Assembly: GCA_029945375.1 (NCBI GenBank)
Contig: CM057061.1
Span: 62,001-126,000, forward strand
Direction of reading: 5' to 3'
Source: Agaricus subrufescens
Lineage: Eukaryota; Basidiomycota; Agaricomycetes; Agaricales; Agaricaceae
Length of the DNA stretch: 64,000 bases
Shown: positions 22,321 to 35,306 of the stretch, piece by piece
Layout: each line of letters opens with the position of its first letter
Numbering within the stretch: the stretch's first letter is position 1
The notes under the pieces: model-generated
The model's input: only the letters and a program-made list of their open reading frames with translations
Databases searched by the model: none
Told to the model about the DNA's origin: nothing
Made by a program: the position numbers and the translations under genes

Positions 22321-24950
22321 TTGCCTCATTTTTTATCTGGGGTGTTATCAGCCAATGGCTTATTCCCCACTACCACTGCTAACATAGTGCACTGTTGCAA
22401 TCTAATCAATCTTTCCTTCTTTGTCACTACCCTGCAGATCTTTACTTTGCCAATAGGGTACTCTCAACTAATGCTGAGGCTTTGGCCTCAACTTAACAGC
22501 AGGATTTGCCCTCTCATTCTTCTTTTCCCCACCATGTCCTCCTTGTTCCCACAATTGCCCCCCAAGATAGCCATTGCTGCTATCCTCAATAAGGCAGAAT
22601 GGGGCAGGTGGGTGCGCCTCTGCCCTGGGGTGCACATTTTCTGTCCAATGTCCTTCTCCATCACTCTGAGCACTTTAAAGCCTTTCTGGCCTACCAAAAA
22701 GCCCTCCAACCAGAGCAGTCATTGTCCATGTCACTGTCCAACACACCTCAGACTACCTTACAGACTTTACTCTTGGCAGCTCACCCTTTATCTACCCTGC
22801 TAGTGCCTTCTACTCTCCCAGCTGTCACTCTTACTCTGATGCCAGCACAATGTTCACACCCTGTCTCTCCTTGTCTCCCTGCTTCTCACCTTCTGACTCC
22901 AGCTACCCTAGCAGCTCCCTCAACTTCTTCAGTTTCAGCTCAGACTTCTTGGCAGCCTCTTCCTCATTGTGCCCTTGGTAAGTTGCCCATGGCTCACACT
23001 CACTGCCTTTTTGCTGCTGTACACACCTCTAATATGGCTGTTGCTCAAATCATAGCTAGGGTGGCAGCAAAGGCACCTTAGCTCAATCTGGCTAAAGTTC
23101 ATGTGCCTCCTCTCTCAAGTTCTGGCTCAAGTTCTGGTTCTGCTCATCAGGGTGATACTATTCCTCCCACTAACAAATGTCAACATATCCAATCTCTGTC
23201 ACCTAAAACCATGCCTGAGGTGGTTCCCAAAATTGAAAAGGTCTCCCCTACTAAAGTCTCAATGCCTGTCTCTACTCATCACTCTGGCACCAGCAAAAGT
23301 CTTGCTTGCAAGACCACTGGTAGCAAGTTCCCAGCTGGTGCATGGACCACCATTGTTGAAATCTCCTTCTCATCTCCTTCTGAACCTGAGCAAGTTGTGA
23401 TCAGCAATGAGGAAAGTGACAAGAAAGACAATGAGGACAAGATAGCCCAGGAGGATGAGCTTGATGACTTCAATGTTGACATGGACAGCTCCTTGTCCAG
23501 AAAACACAAGTTGGTTGCCTCTTGTTGTAAGCCTGTACACCCTTGAAAAACTACTCCAGTGACTTGTCCTCAATCCACCCACTCCAAATAAGCCAAGTCA
23601 GTCAGTCAAAACTCCTGCAACTGTTGATTCTGACAGTTCTGATGAACCTCGCAGTATAACCTTTCCAGCTTCCTTCCATTTGCTTACTGATGTTCACTTT
23701 CACAGTCCATACCAACACATCTTTGACTTGTCAACTTGACCTCAGCCCCAGCACTCCCTATCTTGACAGCTTGGTGACACATTTCACCATCTCTTACAAC
23801 CTCCTATGTCCCTTTTGTATTTCTCACTTTTCTTTTCTAACCTTTATCCTCAGTACTTCCTGTGCTCTGCTAACTGCCTTAACTGCACATGCAATTTCCA
23901 CTTGGTGTGCACCATGGACAACCCTATCAAGCATCACCATGGAGAATCTGCTGAGGATGCCCAGTATCATGTCTATGCCCTCATCACTGGCATTGAGTGT
24001 GACCAATGTGACCATGACTGTGCCAGTTACTGCAGCAAAACTAAGCCCCCTGCCCTCTGTCAATTTGCAGTGGAACTATGCCATGTGCCTACTTTCATTG
24101 CAGGCAATAGTGCATCTAACACTCTTTCTCTTTTAGCTTTTCCTTTCAACTGACTTTGCTTAGGTCTCTGCATTTGCAACCACAATCTCAATGTCACATG
24201 CTACCAAATTCAAGGCCTAGAATGGCAACTCAGCCTTGCTGTCTCACACTATTGTACTCTCATTGTTGAGAGCATCATCAATTTCCTTGCAGTCTATTGC
24301 TACCACAACAAAAAGCCAGAATTTTGGATTGAGGCACAACTCATGTCTGACATCAAAGGGTTTGAGGCTCTCCTTGCTGACACCAAGTATATTATTAGCT
24401 ATGACAAGCATGCTCTGACTGCCTCTGATATCCCTGCCTACAATGTCAGCACCCTCACCAATCTCTTTGGTCCTAGTTGCTCTGAAAACCTTGTCTCCAG
24501 GTGCACCCTCTACAATTCCTGTTGTTTCAGCAAGTGGATGGGCAAGAAGGCATTCCTTGTTGATGACCAGCAGCCTCTCATGCAACCTTCCTAGTGGGAG
24601 CATCACCTTTCTGCTTGCAGTGATGTTGACATTCCACCTTCTACTTGCACCAATCCTCAATTTTCCAAAACCTTTGATGACTACCTCTGTGTTCCCACAA
24701 TGATGGTTCCTGAGGCTGTGACTGCTCCTACCAAGCCAAACTCACCTGCTGGGTCTCCTGCCCCTGCTGTCAAAGTTGCCCCAGCTGCTTCTTCTGGTGA
24801 AGTGCTCCAGACTCCCCTCTCTACAACCTCTCCTAGTGCCATGGACGTCAAGGCATCCCTCCAGCCTACTTTGCCTACCAAAGTCAATAGTTGTCCAGCT
24901 ACCTCTCTTGTATATGCCTATAGCTTATTTTTAGAGAGATCCATGTGAGT
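22321..24950 (+). pseudogene. Unrecognised degenerate gene or transposon cargo
   Basis: Overlapping plus-strand ORFs (22321-22803, 22599-23081, 23103-23546, 23806-24153, 24343-24594, 24700-24948) read as one decayed gene or a gene with introns. One part is Ser/Pro/Thr-rich, followed by an acidic Lys/Glu/Asp segment (NEESDKKDNEDKIAQEDELD) and a Cys-rich part (GIECDQCDHDCASYCSKTKP). I cannot name a family. Frames shift several times without obvious splice sites, so a pseudogene is more likely than an active gene. Confidence 0.3.
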
Positions 24951-25319
24951 ATCTGCTATGTTATTATACATGTATATTGGTAGATCATACATAGTGTATG
25001 TAATTTTATGATTTGAGCTCACTAGGATGTTCTTGGAGCAACTTGAGATGTATGTCAGAAAAATCAAGTGACCATGAGAATGCTTTTAAAGGCCTTGACG
25101 GGTGGTTAGCATGTAAAGGTGTAAAAGGGAAAACATTATCTGTAAAGGTTGGCCCAAAAAGGCAAAGTAATGCCAGGGGTTTGTCTGTAAATGGCTGGTG
25201 CCAGCATGGTCATGCTGTTGCCAGTCCAAAAATGTTATCAGAGCTATTATTTAATTCAATTATCTAATTGTTATTTGCTGCTATTCCTCATTTGGCTCAA
25301 TGCCTTGACAGGCCTGTAA

Positions 25320-25430
25320 ATGATTAGTATTAGTGGGAATTGAACTCATGACTTATTGGAGGGGTACTTACCTTACTTGACTAATACAAAACCACTGTGT
25401 CAACAGTCCTTATATGTAGCTATAATTCAA
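25320..25430 (-). repeat. tRNA-derived SINE head (pol III promoter), candidate
   Basis: The minus strand carries an A-box-like TGACACAGTGG (25402-25392) and a B-box-like AGTTCAATTCC (25346-25336, 9 of 11 bases of the consensus), 45 bp apart, followed by a Cys/Thr-tRNA-like CACTA end. The sequence does not fold as a full tRNA. The body probably continues to about 25000 on the minus strand, which includes recurring tttaca motifs. No second copy was seen in the window. Confidence 0.45.
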
Positions 25431-25483
25431 AGTGTATATCATATGATATGTATCCATATTGGGTAGCACAAGTAAAGATTAGA

Positions 25484-27335
25484 TCAACCCCAGTTGCATG
25501 TACTACAACAAGTTGTGGCTACTACAGTCTGCTTTTTTCCCCTTCTCCCTCTCCCATTGGTACATGCATGCTCTGAAGAAAGGATTTGAGGAGGCTGTGT
25601 TTCAGATGGAACAGTGGTGGGAATAATGGCTGCAGGATTGGTTGCAGGATTGATTGGCAATGTGGGAATAGCATCTGAATCAGTGGGAACAGTAGGGGGG
25701 CTGACTAAATTTGAAGATGTAGGTTCATCATCTGAATCAGAAGAATCTTGATTGAGTGATCCAGATAAAGTGGCAGGGACGGTAAAGATAGATGAATGCT
25801 GAGGTGTGTGAGAACCAACTGTGATCAGGGGAGGAGTAGCTGTAGCAACTGGTTCTCGAAGGTGTGCATTAGCAGAGCTGAGTGGCTCATTAATTTGGAA
25901 ATTGTTGTTGGGATCTGTCAATTTTTAAATGAATGATGAAATGCTAGTCAACACGAGAATCTTACTATGTGTGAATGAATCTGTGTGACTGATTGATAAT
26001 TGAGATAACTGCAAATCAACTGACAATGTGAGTGGATCAGCTAGAGCTGCATCAAGGGCAGCCAAACAAGAGTTCATATTAGAATCAAGGGATGTGACTG
26101 CTTTGGCATTGCTAGTCTCGCCAAAGAGTCTGGAATTCCATATTTTGATAATCATTTGAAATTGGGGTGTGCCTTCATGCACCTCAATACACTGTTTGAA
26201 TGAAAGGAAGGCCAAGCTATAGTTGATGCCTGACTTAGCTTTGATTTCTTCAAATGTAGTGTTGTTAGATAGAAGAAATATAGCCTAGTGATTAAATGGT
26301 TAGAATATGATTACAAATTAGATGATATTGACACTCACCACAATGCTACAGAATGCAATCAATCCTGATGTCACCGATTTAATTCCCCATTTCACACCCA
26401 GACTATTCTTTGGAACTTTTCCCTTAGACCTGATGGCTGTATAACCAAACAAACAACAAATTCCAATCTTGATTCAATTTGTCACTGCTAAGATCAAACT
26501 AAGTGAATGCAATTAGACATACCAAGAATAGAACTTCATTTTGGAAGATTCCATCAGCATCCACAACACCCTGCACATAGATGATAGGCGCAAGTAGTGG
26601 TTCAAACTTTTGATGCCCTGAGACCTCACTCATATACAGCCATTGGCATACCTGGCTGCTCTTGCGCTCATCAGGGTTACTCCACAAAGTGTCATTTATC
26701 TCAGGATATGATGGTCCAAAAATAGTATGAACCACAGAGTGAAGTTTAGCAATCAAGTTGGATCGCTGCTGCTGTGCAAGTTTAGCATACTGTATAAAGC
26801 ATTGACAAGATGATGATGAGTAGATTATCATAAGAAGCACTAAATTTCAAACACGTACATTTGTCCCAAACTCAGCTAATTCTTGAAGATAATTGTGATA
26901 CTTCTCCAGAATGCACTTGTACAGTCTGAATTGAATGTGTAGCAAGGTGTTTGACTCATCTGAATAATGGATGTTGACTGGAATGCGATTGGGTGGGCAA
27001 GGACTTTTGAATGCAGATGCCTTTACCCAGACAAAATCCAAAAGCATAAACTGATTTGCGACTGTCTGGAGGTTGCGTGAATAATCATCAGGGGTGGAAA
27101 CAATCACCCATTTGTTTTTCTTTGGCCCTGGAGCTGGTAGTGCAGCTGCTTTCAATGCAGAGTTCTCAAGGCAAAGACAGTTAAGTTCACTGTTGGCCTC
27201 ATCCAAGGCAGCCTGAACATTTGCGAGGCTCTGTTACGCTATCTGCATAAGTGAAATTGATGTAGTAATAAAATAAAGACTTACTGCTCACAGATGTAAA
27301 ATTGTGGCAGCACTATTGGTACCAACACTCGCCAT
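25484..27335 (-). CDS. Spliced Agaricomycete family gene of unknown function (DUF6698-like)
   Basis: Exons are visible from ATG 27335 (MASVGTNSAATILHL) through 27230-26850 (ANVQAALDEANSELN, NKWVIVSTPDDYSRNLQTVA), 26800-26510 (LAQQQRSNLIAKLHSVVHTI, ...APIIYVQG), about 26440-26335 (NSLGVKWGIKSVTSGLIAF), 26270-25960 (SGINYSLAFLSFKQC, KIWNSRLFG), and a last exon to 25484 ending in a basic GRGRRGKKQ. Introns such as 25957-25919 obey GT-AG. The block pattern resembles multi-copy Agaricomycete proteins often annotated DUF6698 near transposons. A TGA lies at the end of exon 1 (HL*A), so the gene may be broken. Function unknown. Confidence 0.5.
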
Positions 27336-29838
27336 AGTGCTGATCATAGTAGACAACAAGTAGAGAGTGTAAAGGGTGATGTAGCAAGAGCTAAGAGATA
27401 AACAACTTTGAGGGGAGTACAATTTAGATGTAATACTATCAAGCTCTATTTAAGCACCTTTGAGGCATGATTTTTTTTCTTTCGCTTCTCAGATGTGTTG
27501 TCCTGTTTCAGAAACACATTGCTGGTTTCAATGATGTATGATTTCATGCTCTTTGACTGATAACATGCCCTCTTTGACTCTATTGTTTCACATTCACATC
27601 TGGGCCTAGAACATGTCAATCACTTTGTGAATTGACATTTGAGAAGTCCTATATGAACAATGGATGTACAATTTGAATGTTATTGCCCCACAAATTGGAC
27701 TGTGGAGTGCCATATTCTACATATCCCTAGACTACTGTGACTTGGTAGTTTGGTTCAATTCTATAGACATAGTCCTTCCAATTCAATATGTGTTGCACCA
27801 TTCTTCAAAATCTATTGAGTGTATTTAGTGGCCTTTTTGCCACCCATGATTCTCAAAGTGTCAAGTGAGCTCCCCTGTTGCGTGTATTGAATTTGAAAAG
27901 TACCCATAACATGAGGGGGCAACATGGTATCAGTCTCCACTGTCTGTGTTTAACAGGTTCAGTATTGAAATGCTACCAAAAGACATCACTCAGCTTCACC
28001 ACCTCATACCCACTATTATATTCACAGTCACTAAGTAATACACTTACACTCACCAAAACCAACAAGAATTGTTTTCAATGGATCATATATGATATGTGAT
28101 TCACTGAAGACTGTATTACAATATAATGAACTGCAGGGCATGGAGTCTGTTCAGATACAATGATTGGTGTATATTGATTTGTACATGCTTGTTGATTTAT
28201 ATCTTATGTTGCAGATGCCATATCATGAATATCCATTACTGTGTGAGCCTAAGTGCAGCTGATGTGTGGTCACTGCTACAACTCACCCATAGCAATTGTA
28301 AATCAATTATATTAAGGAATTGTTCCATTACTGAAAAGGACTAAAATGTTATCTAGTAAGGCTAGTTCACCTGTGAGACCCAAATTTAATATGAAAAACA
28401 AAATAAATACCTCTCAATCATTTCACGGCCTCAAAGGAACATGTCACAATCTAGCAGATCAAACAAAAGATAATCTGCAGTCTGGTGAGTGCCACTTTCT
28501 CCTGATGGTATTAATACTGCTTCCTGGTGAGGAGACTAGATCGGTGTGAATGTGGAAAATAAAATATAAAATATAAAATTGAATGCGAATGCAACCCTTT
28601 GAATTACACTGAGTCTTGAGTGTGGTTTGTGGGGAGAATAAATCATAAAGAAAGTGAAGATAAGAGTCTCAATTAAATATCAAATGAAAATAGGGGTAGA
28701 ATAGAAATGTGAAACAAGTCTTGACTGAATAGAGACCTCTTCCAGACCTATGCCATTTTCATTAGAACCTTCATGATGAGTGGCTAAGCTCACAATGACT
28801 GTCCTCAATAGGATGGGTTAGACAACTATCTAGGAGGGGTAGTGAGTCCACCCTAGTGATGCCTCAACAAACTTGGAGAGCCTTGACCTGTCTTTGCGCT
28901 TTGAGACAGACTGCAAGACAAGTTGAGCTAGCACCAAATGCTATCATGATCCTATTAGACCAGTGAAGATACTCTCTTGAGCAGAACACAAGTCCTTCCA
29001 AGTTGAGAAAGAACTTTAAGAAATGCTTAGAACACTGCAAAGTTTAACCAAACTTGATTTCACTTGCACAGTGCTTGGGCAAAGATTTGATTCCAAACCT
29101 TGTCCTCAACTGGTGACTATATACAATACACAATAAAACTGAGACAAAATAAACAATTATGAAACAAATAACCAAGTCCGTATCCAGTGCTGAATGGGTA
29201 TAGTCTCCTTGACTCATCTTTCTCCACCAATCAACAGTCTTGACTATTCAGTCTCCTTGACCAAACATTGCACTTGCCTAATCCCTCACTCTTCATTGGC
29301 TAGCAAGGTTCCAACCCTAGACCCTAGTCTAGGAACCCTTGAGACTCATCCCCCACTGATCAATCCATTGATAAGATGTCCCTGATTAGACCAAATTTCT
29401 GTCTCACCTCCAGTTGCTTCGAGATTATCAGCATTGCTACCCAATCCTGAGTCTTGACCAATAATTCTGACAGTCCTGCTTCAGTTCTTTCAGTCTCAAC
29501 ATGTGTGGATCACCTACTTCCTAGCCTTTCCATATTAGTCAGGTAGTAGTTATAGATTCAGTCTAGCATAAGGTCTGCTAAAGGAACTGCACTCTGCTAA
29601 GTCCTCAAGCTATCCCATAGCCAGTCTCAATGATAATTCACAATAAAGTCTCCCTAGACTCAGCCTCGAGACTTCCATTTTAAAGTCCTTGAATGTGATT
29701 ATATTTCACCTAACAGTACAGTTTTCCTGCTAGGAATTGTGGATGCAATCTCGACTGATTCCTGGTTTGCCCTGTCTTCACACATGCCCTTGACCAATCT
29801 CATTACTAATGGGGTGATCAATTACTTGTTTTTGAGCC
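27336..29838. other. Gene-free AT-rich stretch
   Basis: Small ORFs (27878-28099, 28126-28344, 28346-28549, 29194-29385) have no recognised content. Between about 28600 and 29700 the words cttgac and agtctc recur often, suggesting old low-complexity or LTR-like sequence. No RNA gene is seen. Confidence 0.4.
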
Positions 29839-29840
29839 TA

Positions 29841-31403
29841 CAGTGGGGGACAAAACTGTTTCAATGTTTTGTACCTTTGGAAAGAATGCTATGTATATAC
29901 CAGCACACATAAAATGTTGAAAATGTTGAGGATATTTATGAGTATACCTTAGTATCTAAGCTACCATTGTGTGAAGTTATGTGGCTGTACAGTTATTATT
30001 GGTTATTATATAATAGTTTTAAGTCAGAGCATCATTGGAACAGTTTTGTCCCTGTACATTGAAAATACAGAATTGGCTACTTATCAAGGCAGAGGATACT
30101 ATTCTCTGGCTATCAAAGCTACAAATAGTAGATTTGGTATTGATGCCATCAATATCTGATCAAATGCTGCTGATATGATATCAGAATCCATCTACATGCT
30201 ACTATAAAGATTAAATACTTTATTAAGTAGTAAATCTTTAATCTCTAGCTTATTATTACATTGTCTTCAAGGCTTGTGATGTAATTTATATTAAAACAGT
30301 TATCTAAGTACAATAATATACTGGATTATGTAATTTATGCCATTCAAAGACTTATTTGCTGACATGAATATGATCATCCTTAGGTAGAAATATACTTTCA
30401 TCTATTTTTTGCACACAAACAACCCACTTGCTGGAAAGCTGATTGTTCCAATTAATGCTATAAATGTTAGTGTTTATGTAACAATCAATCAAAGAGCAAA
30501 CAAAAGCTTTGACTTTCCTCCACAAGCCTGTATTTACATAAATATATAGTAGACTCTAGAGATTATCTGTAAAAGTGCACCAGAGCTTGTTTCTGATGAC
30601 TAATCAAGATACAAATAGGCTCAGAATATTGAGAATAATAGATTATAATCATATGTAACTGAAACCAATATGCTGATGGAAGTGTAAGAGCTTTACAAGC
30701 AGAGGGTAAAAAGTGCTAGTGTGTATAAATGAAAAATATTGTACTGTAAGATTGCATAGAATGGGCAAGAGCTCAAATAACTACTAAACATGAAGTATTA
30801 TTGAATGTTAATTTTTTCAGATATATTTTGGAATTTTCACATGATTCAATCCTAGAGTATTATAGGTAGAATATATCAAGTACAAGCTTAACAAATGTGA
30901 TATAGCAGCAAATCAACTTTAAAATAGTATGGATTACCTAAAATTAGATATTGTTGAGTTCAACCAGCTTCTTAATATGAGTTTTGCCAAAATACAGTAA
31001 ATAAATATCAACAGTGAGGTAAAAGTTAATGAATTTCTTCTACCTAATAGATTATGACATCTATAGAGCAGCATATAGATGGATTCTGATATCATATCAG
31101 CAGCATTTGATCAGATATTGATGGCATCAATATCAAATCTACTATTTGTAGCTTTGATAACCAGAAAAATAATATCCTCTGCCTTGATAAGTAGCCAATT
31201 CTGTATTTTCAATGTACAGGGACAAAACTGTTCCAATGATGCTCTGACTTGAAACTATTATATAATAGCCAATAATAACTGTACAGCCACATACCATCAC
31301 ACAATGGTAGCTTAGATACTAAGGTATACTCATAAATATCCTCAACATTTTAAACATTTTATATGTGCTGGTATATAGCATTCTTTCAAAGGTACAAAAC
31401 ATT
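29841..31403. mobile_element. Non-autonomous long-TIR DNA transposon (Tc1/mariner-like ends)
   Basis: The left arm 29841-30208 is repeated in inverted orientation at 31060-31403 (about 345-365 bp, high identity by eye). The left end follows TA (29839-29840) and begins CAGTGGGGGACAAAACTG, resembling the CAGTGACGGACAAAAGG end of the Tc1/mariner at 33917. The right arm lacks the last 27 or so bases and runs into Plavaka sequence, so the element is stranded. The internal 850 bp is AT-rich without any ORF of note. Confidence 0.7.
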
Positions 31404-33916
31404 TGACACCTAACTGCATTAAATGTACATTTTCATGCATAAAATGGCTGGGGCCATAACACCAGATGATCAAGTGGACAGATATGAAGGTAGCATTTTT
31501 ACTTGTCTGTTCTTGAAAGTGGAGAAGTTTGAGTTCAGTATTGCTAATCAATTGGTTCATATGCTGATAGATAGGATCAAATGGCTGTATGTAAGCAAAA
31601 CAAAGCCTGTTGTCATTAAGTTCTAGGGTGAAAACATGAGAATACAAGCAAAGAAGTTGTCTGGGTCCCCTTTGACAAGTATGCAGTCATAGCAAGGCTG
31701 GCCGTGAAATTTAGGGCTGCACCAAAGATGGTCTGTCTTTAATTCCCAGTTGGCTAAACATGTATATTTGATTTGAAGATAGCACCACTCTGTAAGCTAT
31801 ATGGATTTAAAATGAGTGGCATGATCACATATCAATGAGTAGTATTAGTTATTGAATGGTACACACCTTATCTGTTGCCTGCAAGCTCCATTTTTGCTGT
31901 CTTTCATGTAGCTCAGGTACAGGAATGTTGTGAAGTGGGAGAAACTCACGCAGAAAACTTGACAGCCTTTTCTGGAACAAGACAAACATTTGGTTATCTT
32001 TATGTGCATTCTCAAAATCTTTGAATGAGCACATGTTCTGTGGTGCTCCAAGTTTACAAAAATCAGAGAATTCAGGGTTGAGTCCAACCTAAGATTGATT
32101 TGCTGATCATGATTCTTCAGCATCAGAATCAGAGTTGGAGTCATCCAACTCAACATCAAGGCATGAACTTGATGCTGCCCTTGTTTCACATTTGGTTTCT
32201 GTCATGTTGTGCTCATCAAGAGCATCAATTTGACTTCATATAAAACCAGCAACTGATAGATAGTGGCTGGTTTGTAAGATCTACTGTATTGCAGGATTAC
32301 TCTCCTGTAAATTTGAAATCAAGTTAACACAATACCTGATCCACTACATCTTTAAAGTTGGTCCAATGCTGATAAATCTTTCAAATAGGTCTGTGCATCT
32401 TCTTGTTGGGTTTGGTATTATAATTTTGGGTTACACCTTTCTCACAAATATTATGACATAAATGCTTTTGCAAATGAATCTTTGGAAAGTTCCAAGACTT
32501 CATATTTTTGCCAATTCTGAGTTCTTCATCAGATGCAGACCCCAAAGTCAAAGTGGAAACTTCTGGAGCACAAATTAACTGCAAATATTCTCAAATACAT
32601 TATGTTACATATGTGAATTGAGTTAGAGAAAATATGGGTTGTAAGGTGCTTACCAACAGCAATGGGTAAAACTTTTGTTCTAACTCATATGTAAGAGTGT
32701 GAAGGGTCGACCCTGTGTGTAGATTGAAATCGGAATACATTCTTGCATTTAGGTATTTCCATAGACAGCAAAGGGGATAATATCCTTCTGAATTTTGGTT
32801 GTAACTGAATATTGCCTGTGAAGCAAACAGAAATACCTTGTCTATGATCAAGAACTGCTTGATTCATTTTAGATATTAGAGGTTGACATTACTTTGGATA
32901 TATCTTTATTCTTAGATCCATCATTGAATGTAATGTTCATAATGGATTTAAAATGGTGCAAGTTGCACCAACAGGGTACTAGATCAAAACTAACAGCATG
33001 AATATATTTGTAGTTACAACAATTAAATCTTGACTTACTGTTCATCAATCAATGCTATACTTGGATGACCCAAGTCTTTTGCGAGATTCTTGAAAATTGG
33101 GAAAAGGTGATCTTCCCACAGCCCATTGTCATCCAAATGAAGGCAATTGTATGAAATTGTGGCATGAAGGTCAGTAAGATCAAGTGACCAAAACACATTC
33201 TGATAGTTGACATGCAGATGTCATTAATTTTAATGATCAATGATTTATCAGACTTACCTCAATGGCACAAAGACCATATTTTTTTAAGTGTGTGTCATGC
33301 TGTTCAGCATTTGGCTTATCCATTGCTTCTAGAAATATATTTCTAGAGTCATCTTGAGTCCATAATGTGAATTCTTTTGAAAGATCCCATTGAAGGTCCT
33401 GGGGTACCAGACAAACAGGACATGGGAAATGACTTTGGACACCACAGACCAAAGCTATCAATGCACTGCAGATTAACAATTAATATAAGTTGAATTATAC
33501 AATTAGAGTGAACAAAGAATATTTACAATTCTTCATAGTCTGCTGATAGAATTAGAATGACTAGCCAAAGCACCCTCCACACATTGTCACCACACTTAGT
33601 CTTTGATTCCACCTTTGATAGCTCAGCAATGTTTGCCAGAAATTGCTTGAAGGATGAATGATAAACAGCTGTTTTGAAATTCACAAAGCCAGCCTTGCCT
33701 GTCTCCATCATCTCCTCTTTCACCTGTCAATTGATGATCAATCTAATAGAGTTACATAATTTGATAAAACTCACCAATGGAAGCCAGCCAACAATTGACC
33801 CACCCCCTATAGCCTCCGAATTCCGAATGGATACTGGCATGTTTGCAAGATGGGCAACAATTGGATGCCCTACAGCTGTCCCCAACAACAACAGCTTATT
33901 TTTATTGGCATATATA

Positions 33917-34135
33917 CAGTGACGGACAAAAGGGTTGCAATGTTTGGCACCCCTTCAAAGATACCGCTATAGCGTGGGAACTATTAACTATGGAGTCACA
34001 TGAGTGGTACCGTCTGATAGCCCTACTTCTGTGCTTTCCCACAATATGCATATCATTATGTAATACTCAATATTGATGGAGTTATAGGCAGTTTCTTGAC
34101 AAAAGTCCATTGCAACCCTTTTGTCCATCTCAGTC
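33917..34135 (+). repeat. Left 219-bp terminal inverted repeat
   Basis: Begins CAGTGACGGACAAAAGGG and ends CTCAGTC. It carries GGACAAAAGGGTTGCAATG at 33924-33942 and the reverse complement of that 19-mer at 34108-34126, so each TIR is itself edged by an inverted pair. Confidence 0.92.
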
Positions 34136-34157
34136 ACAAAGTACAAATCTCTACTAT

Positions 34158-35192
34158 TCAGTACTTTGTATACCCTCCCTTGGCCTGAATCACTGCTTCC
34201 ACTCTCCTAGGCATACTTTCTATCAGATTCTGACACACCTCTGGTTCTATCTTGTTCCACTCTATATCCACCCTCTCCCAAAGTTCCTTTATCCCCCTTG
34301 GTGCTTCTTCATACTGCTCAAGCCTGAGTTTGAGATAATTCCACAGGTGTTCAATGGGGTTAAGATCAGGAGACTGTGCAGGCCATGGTAAAACATCAAT
34401 TCCCTTGTCTTTGAACCAGTTTTGAGCTTTTTTGGACCTGTGTTTGGGGTCATTATCCTGCTGAAAGGTGAAATCCTCCCTCTCTTTCCCATAATACTCC
34501 AGGCTAGCCTCCAGGTTCTCCTCCAAAATCTCAACATACAGTTCACCATCCATCTTACCTTCAATCTGGCATGCATAGCCACATCCTTCCCAGAACATAC
34601 AACCCCACATCATCAAAGATCCTCCTCCAAACTTCAGAGTCCCAGACACCAGCCTATCATTCAAGCTCTCCCCCTGTTTTTTCCATACCCACTTCCTCCC
34701 ATCTGAGCCTAGACAATTGATCTTAGTCTCATCAGACCATACAATACTCTTCCAGTCATGCACAGTCCAGTTTCTATGCTCTATAGCCCACTCCAATCTG
34801 TCCCTCTTATGCTTAGCAGTAAGAAGAGGACGTTTAACCTTAACTACAGCCTTCATGCCAGTGTGGGAAAGATTTCTGCGAATAGTCTTTGAAGATACTG
34901 AGTGGGGGAGTGTATGGGTAAGCATTCTTTTGACTTGGGAGGCATTGTCAGCTTTCTGGGAGGTGATTAAGCAGATGACATAGCAGGTATCTGAAGGAGA
35001 AAGTAGCTTGGGACAGCCACCAGTGGGCTTGGCAAGCTCAGGTCTGTGCTTAGACCTGACTCTGGATATAGTAGAGAGGTGTAGACCAGTTGTAGCAGAG
35101 ATGTGATGAGCAGATGCTCCAGAGTCAAGCAAATGGAGGATGTGAGAGAGCTGACTGGTTGTGAGGGGCTTTATGGCTAAGGAGTGAGTCAA
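34158..35192 (-). CDS. Tc1/mariner DD34E transposase
   Basis: A 344-residue intact ORF. The N-terminus has paired helix-turn-helix DNA-binding segments (LSHILHLLDSGASAHHIS...HLSTISRVRSK, then NASQVKRMLTHTLP...SSKTIRRNL). The catalytic core has the first Asp in VWSDETKIN, the second in FQQDNDPKHRSKK and the Glu in SPDLNPIEHLWNYLK. I count 34 residues between the second Asp and the Glu, giving DD34E as in Tc1 proteins. It would cut out and reinsert the element at TA. It ends 23 bp inside the left TIR. Nothing in the sequence rules out activity. Confidence 0.95.
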   Translation of the reverse strand: MTHSLAIKPLTTSQLSHILHLLDSGASAHHISATTGLHLSTISRVRSKHRPELAKPTGGCPKLLSPSDTCYVICLITSQKADNASQVKRMLTHTLPHSVSSKTIRRNLSHTGMKAVVKVKRPLLTAKHKRDRLEWAIEHRNWTVHDWKSIVWSDETKINCLGSDGRKWVWKKQGESLNDRLVSGTLKFGGGSLMMWGCMFWEGCGYACQIEGKMDGELYVEILEENLEASLEYYGKEREDFTFQQDNDPKHRSKKAQNWFKDKGIDVLPWPAQSPDLNPIEHLWNYLKLRLEQYEEAPRGIKELWERVDIEWNKIEPEVCQNLIESMPRRVEAVIQAKGGYTKY

Positions 35193-35306
35193 TGATGGCT
35201 GTTATATATATAGGAGAGGTGGCTGTGCTAATTTTCATGTTTGTTGATTGTGGCTGTGCTGAATTTCCCTGTCAATCAACAAAGTCAGGTGACTTTGTTC
35301 AACCTT

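Noticed and set aside
25320..25430. Functional tRNA gene
   Set aside because: A and B boxes are there, but no acceptor stem or cloverleaf can be formed, so a SINE-like remnant fits better.
28550..28580. Microsatellite (ataaaatataaaatataaaat)
   Set aside because: Only about three units; ordinary in AT-rich sequence.
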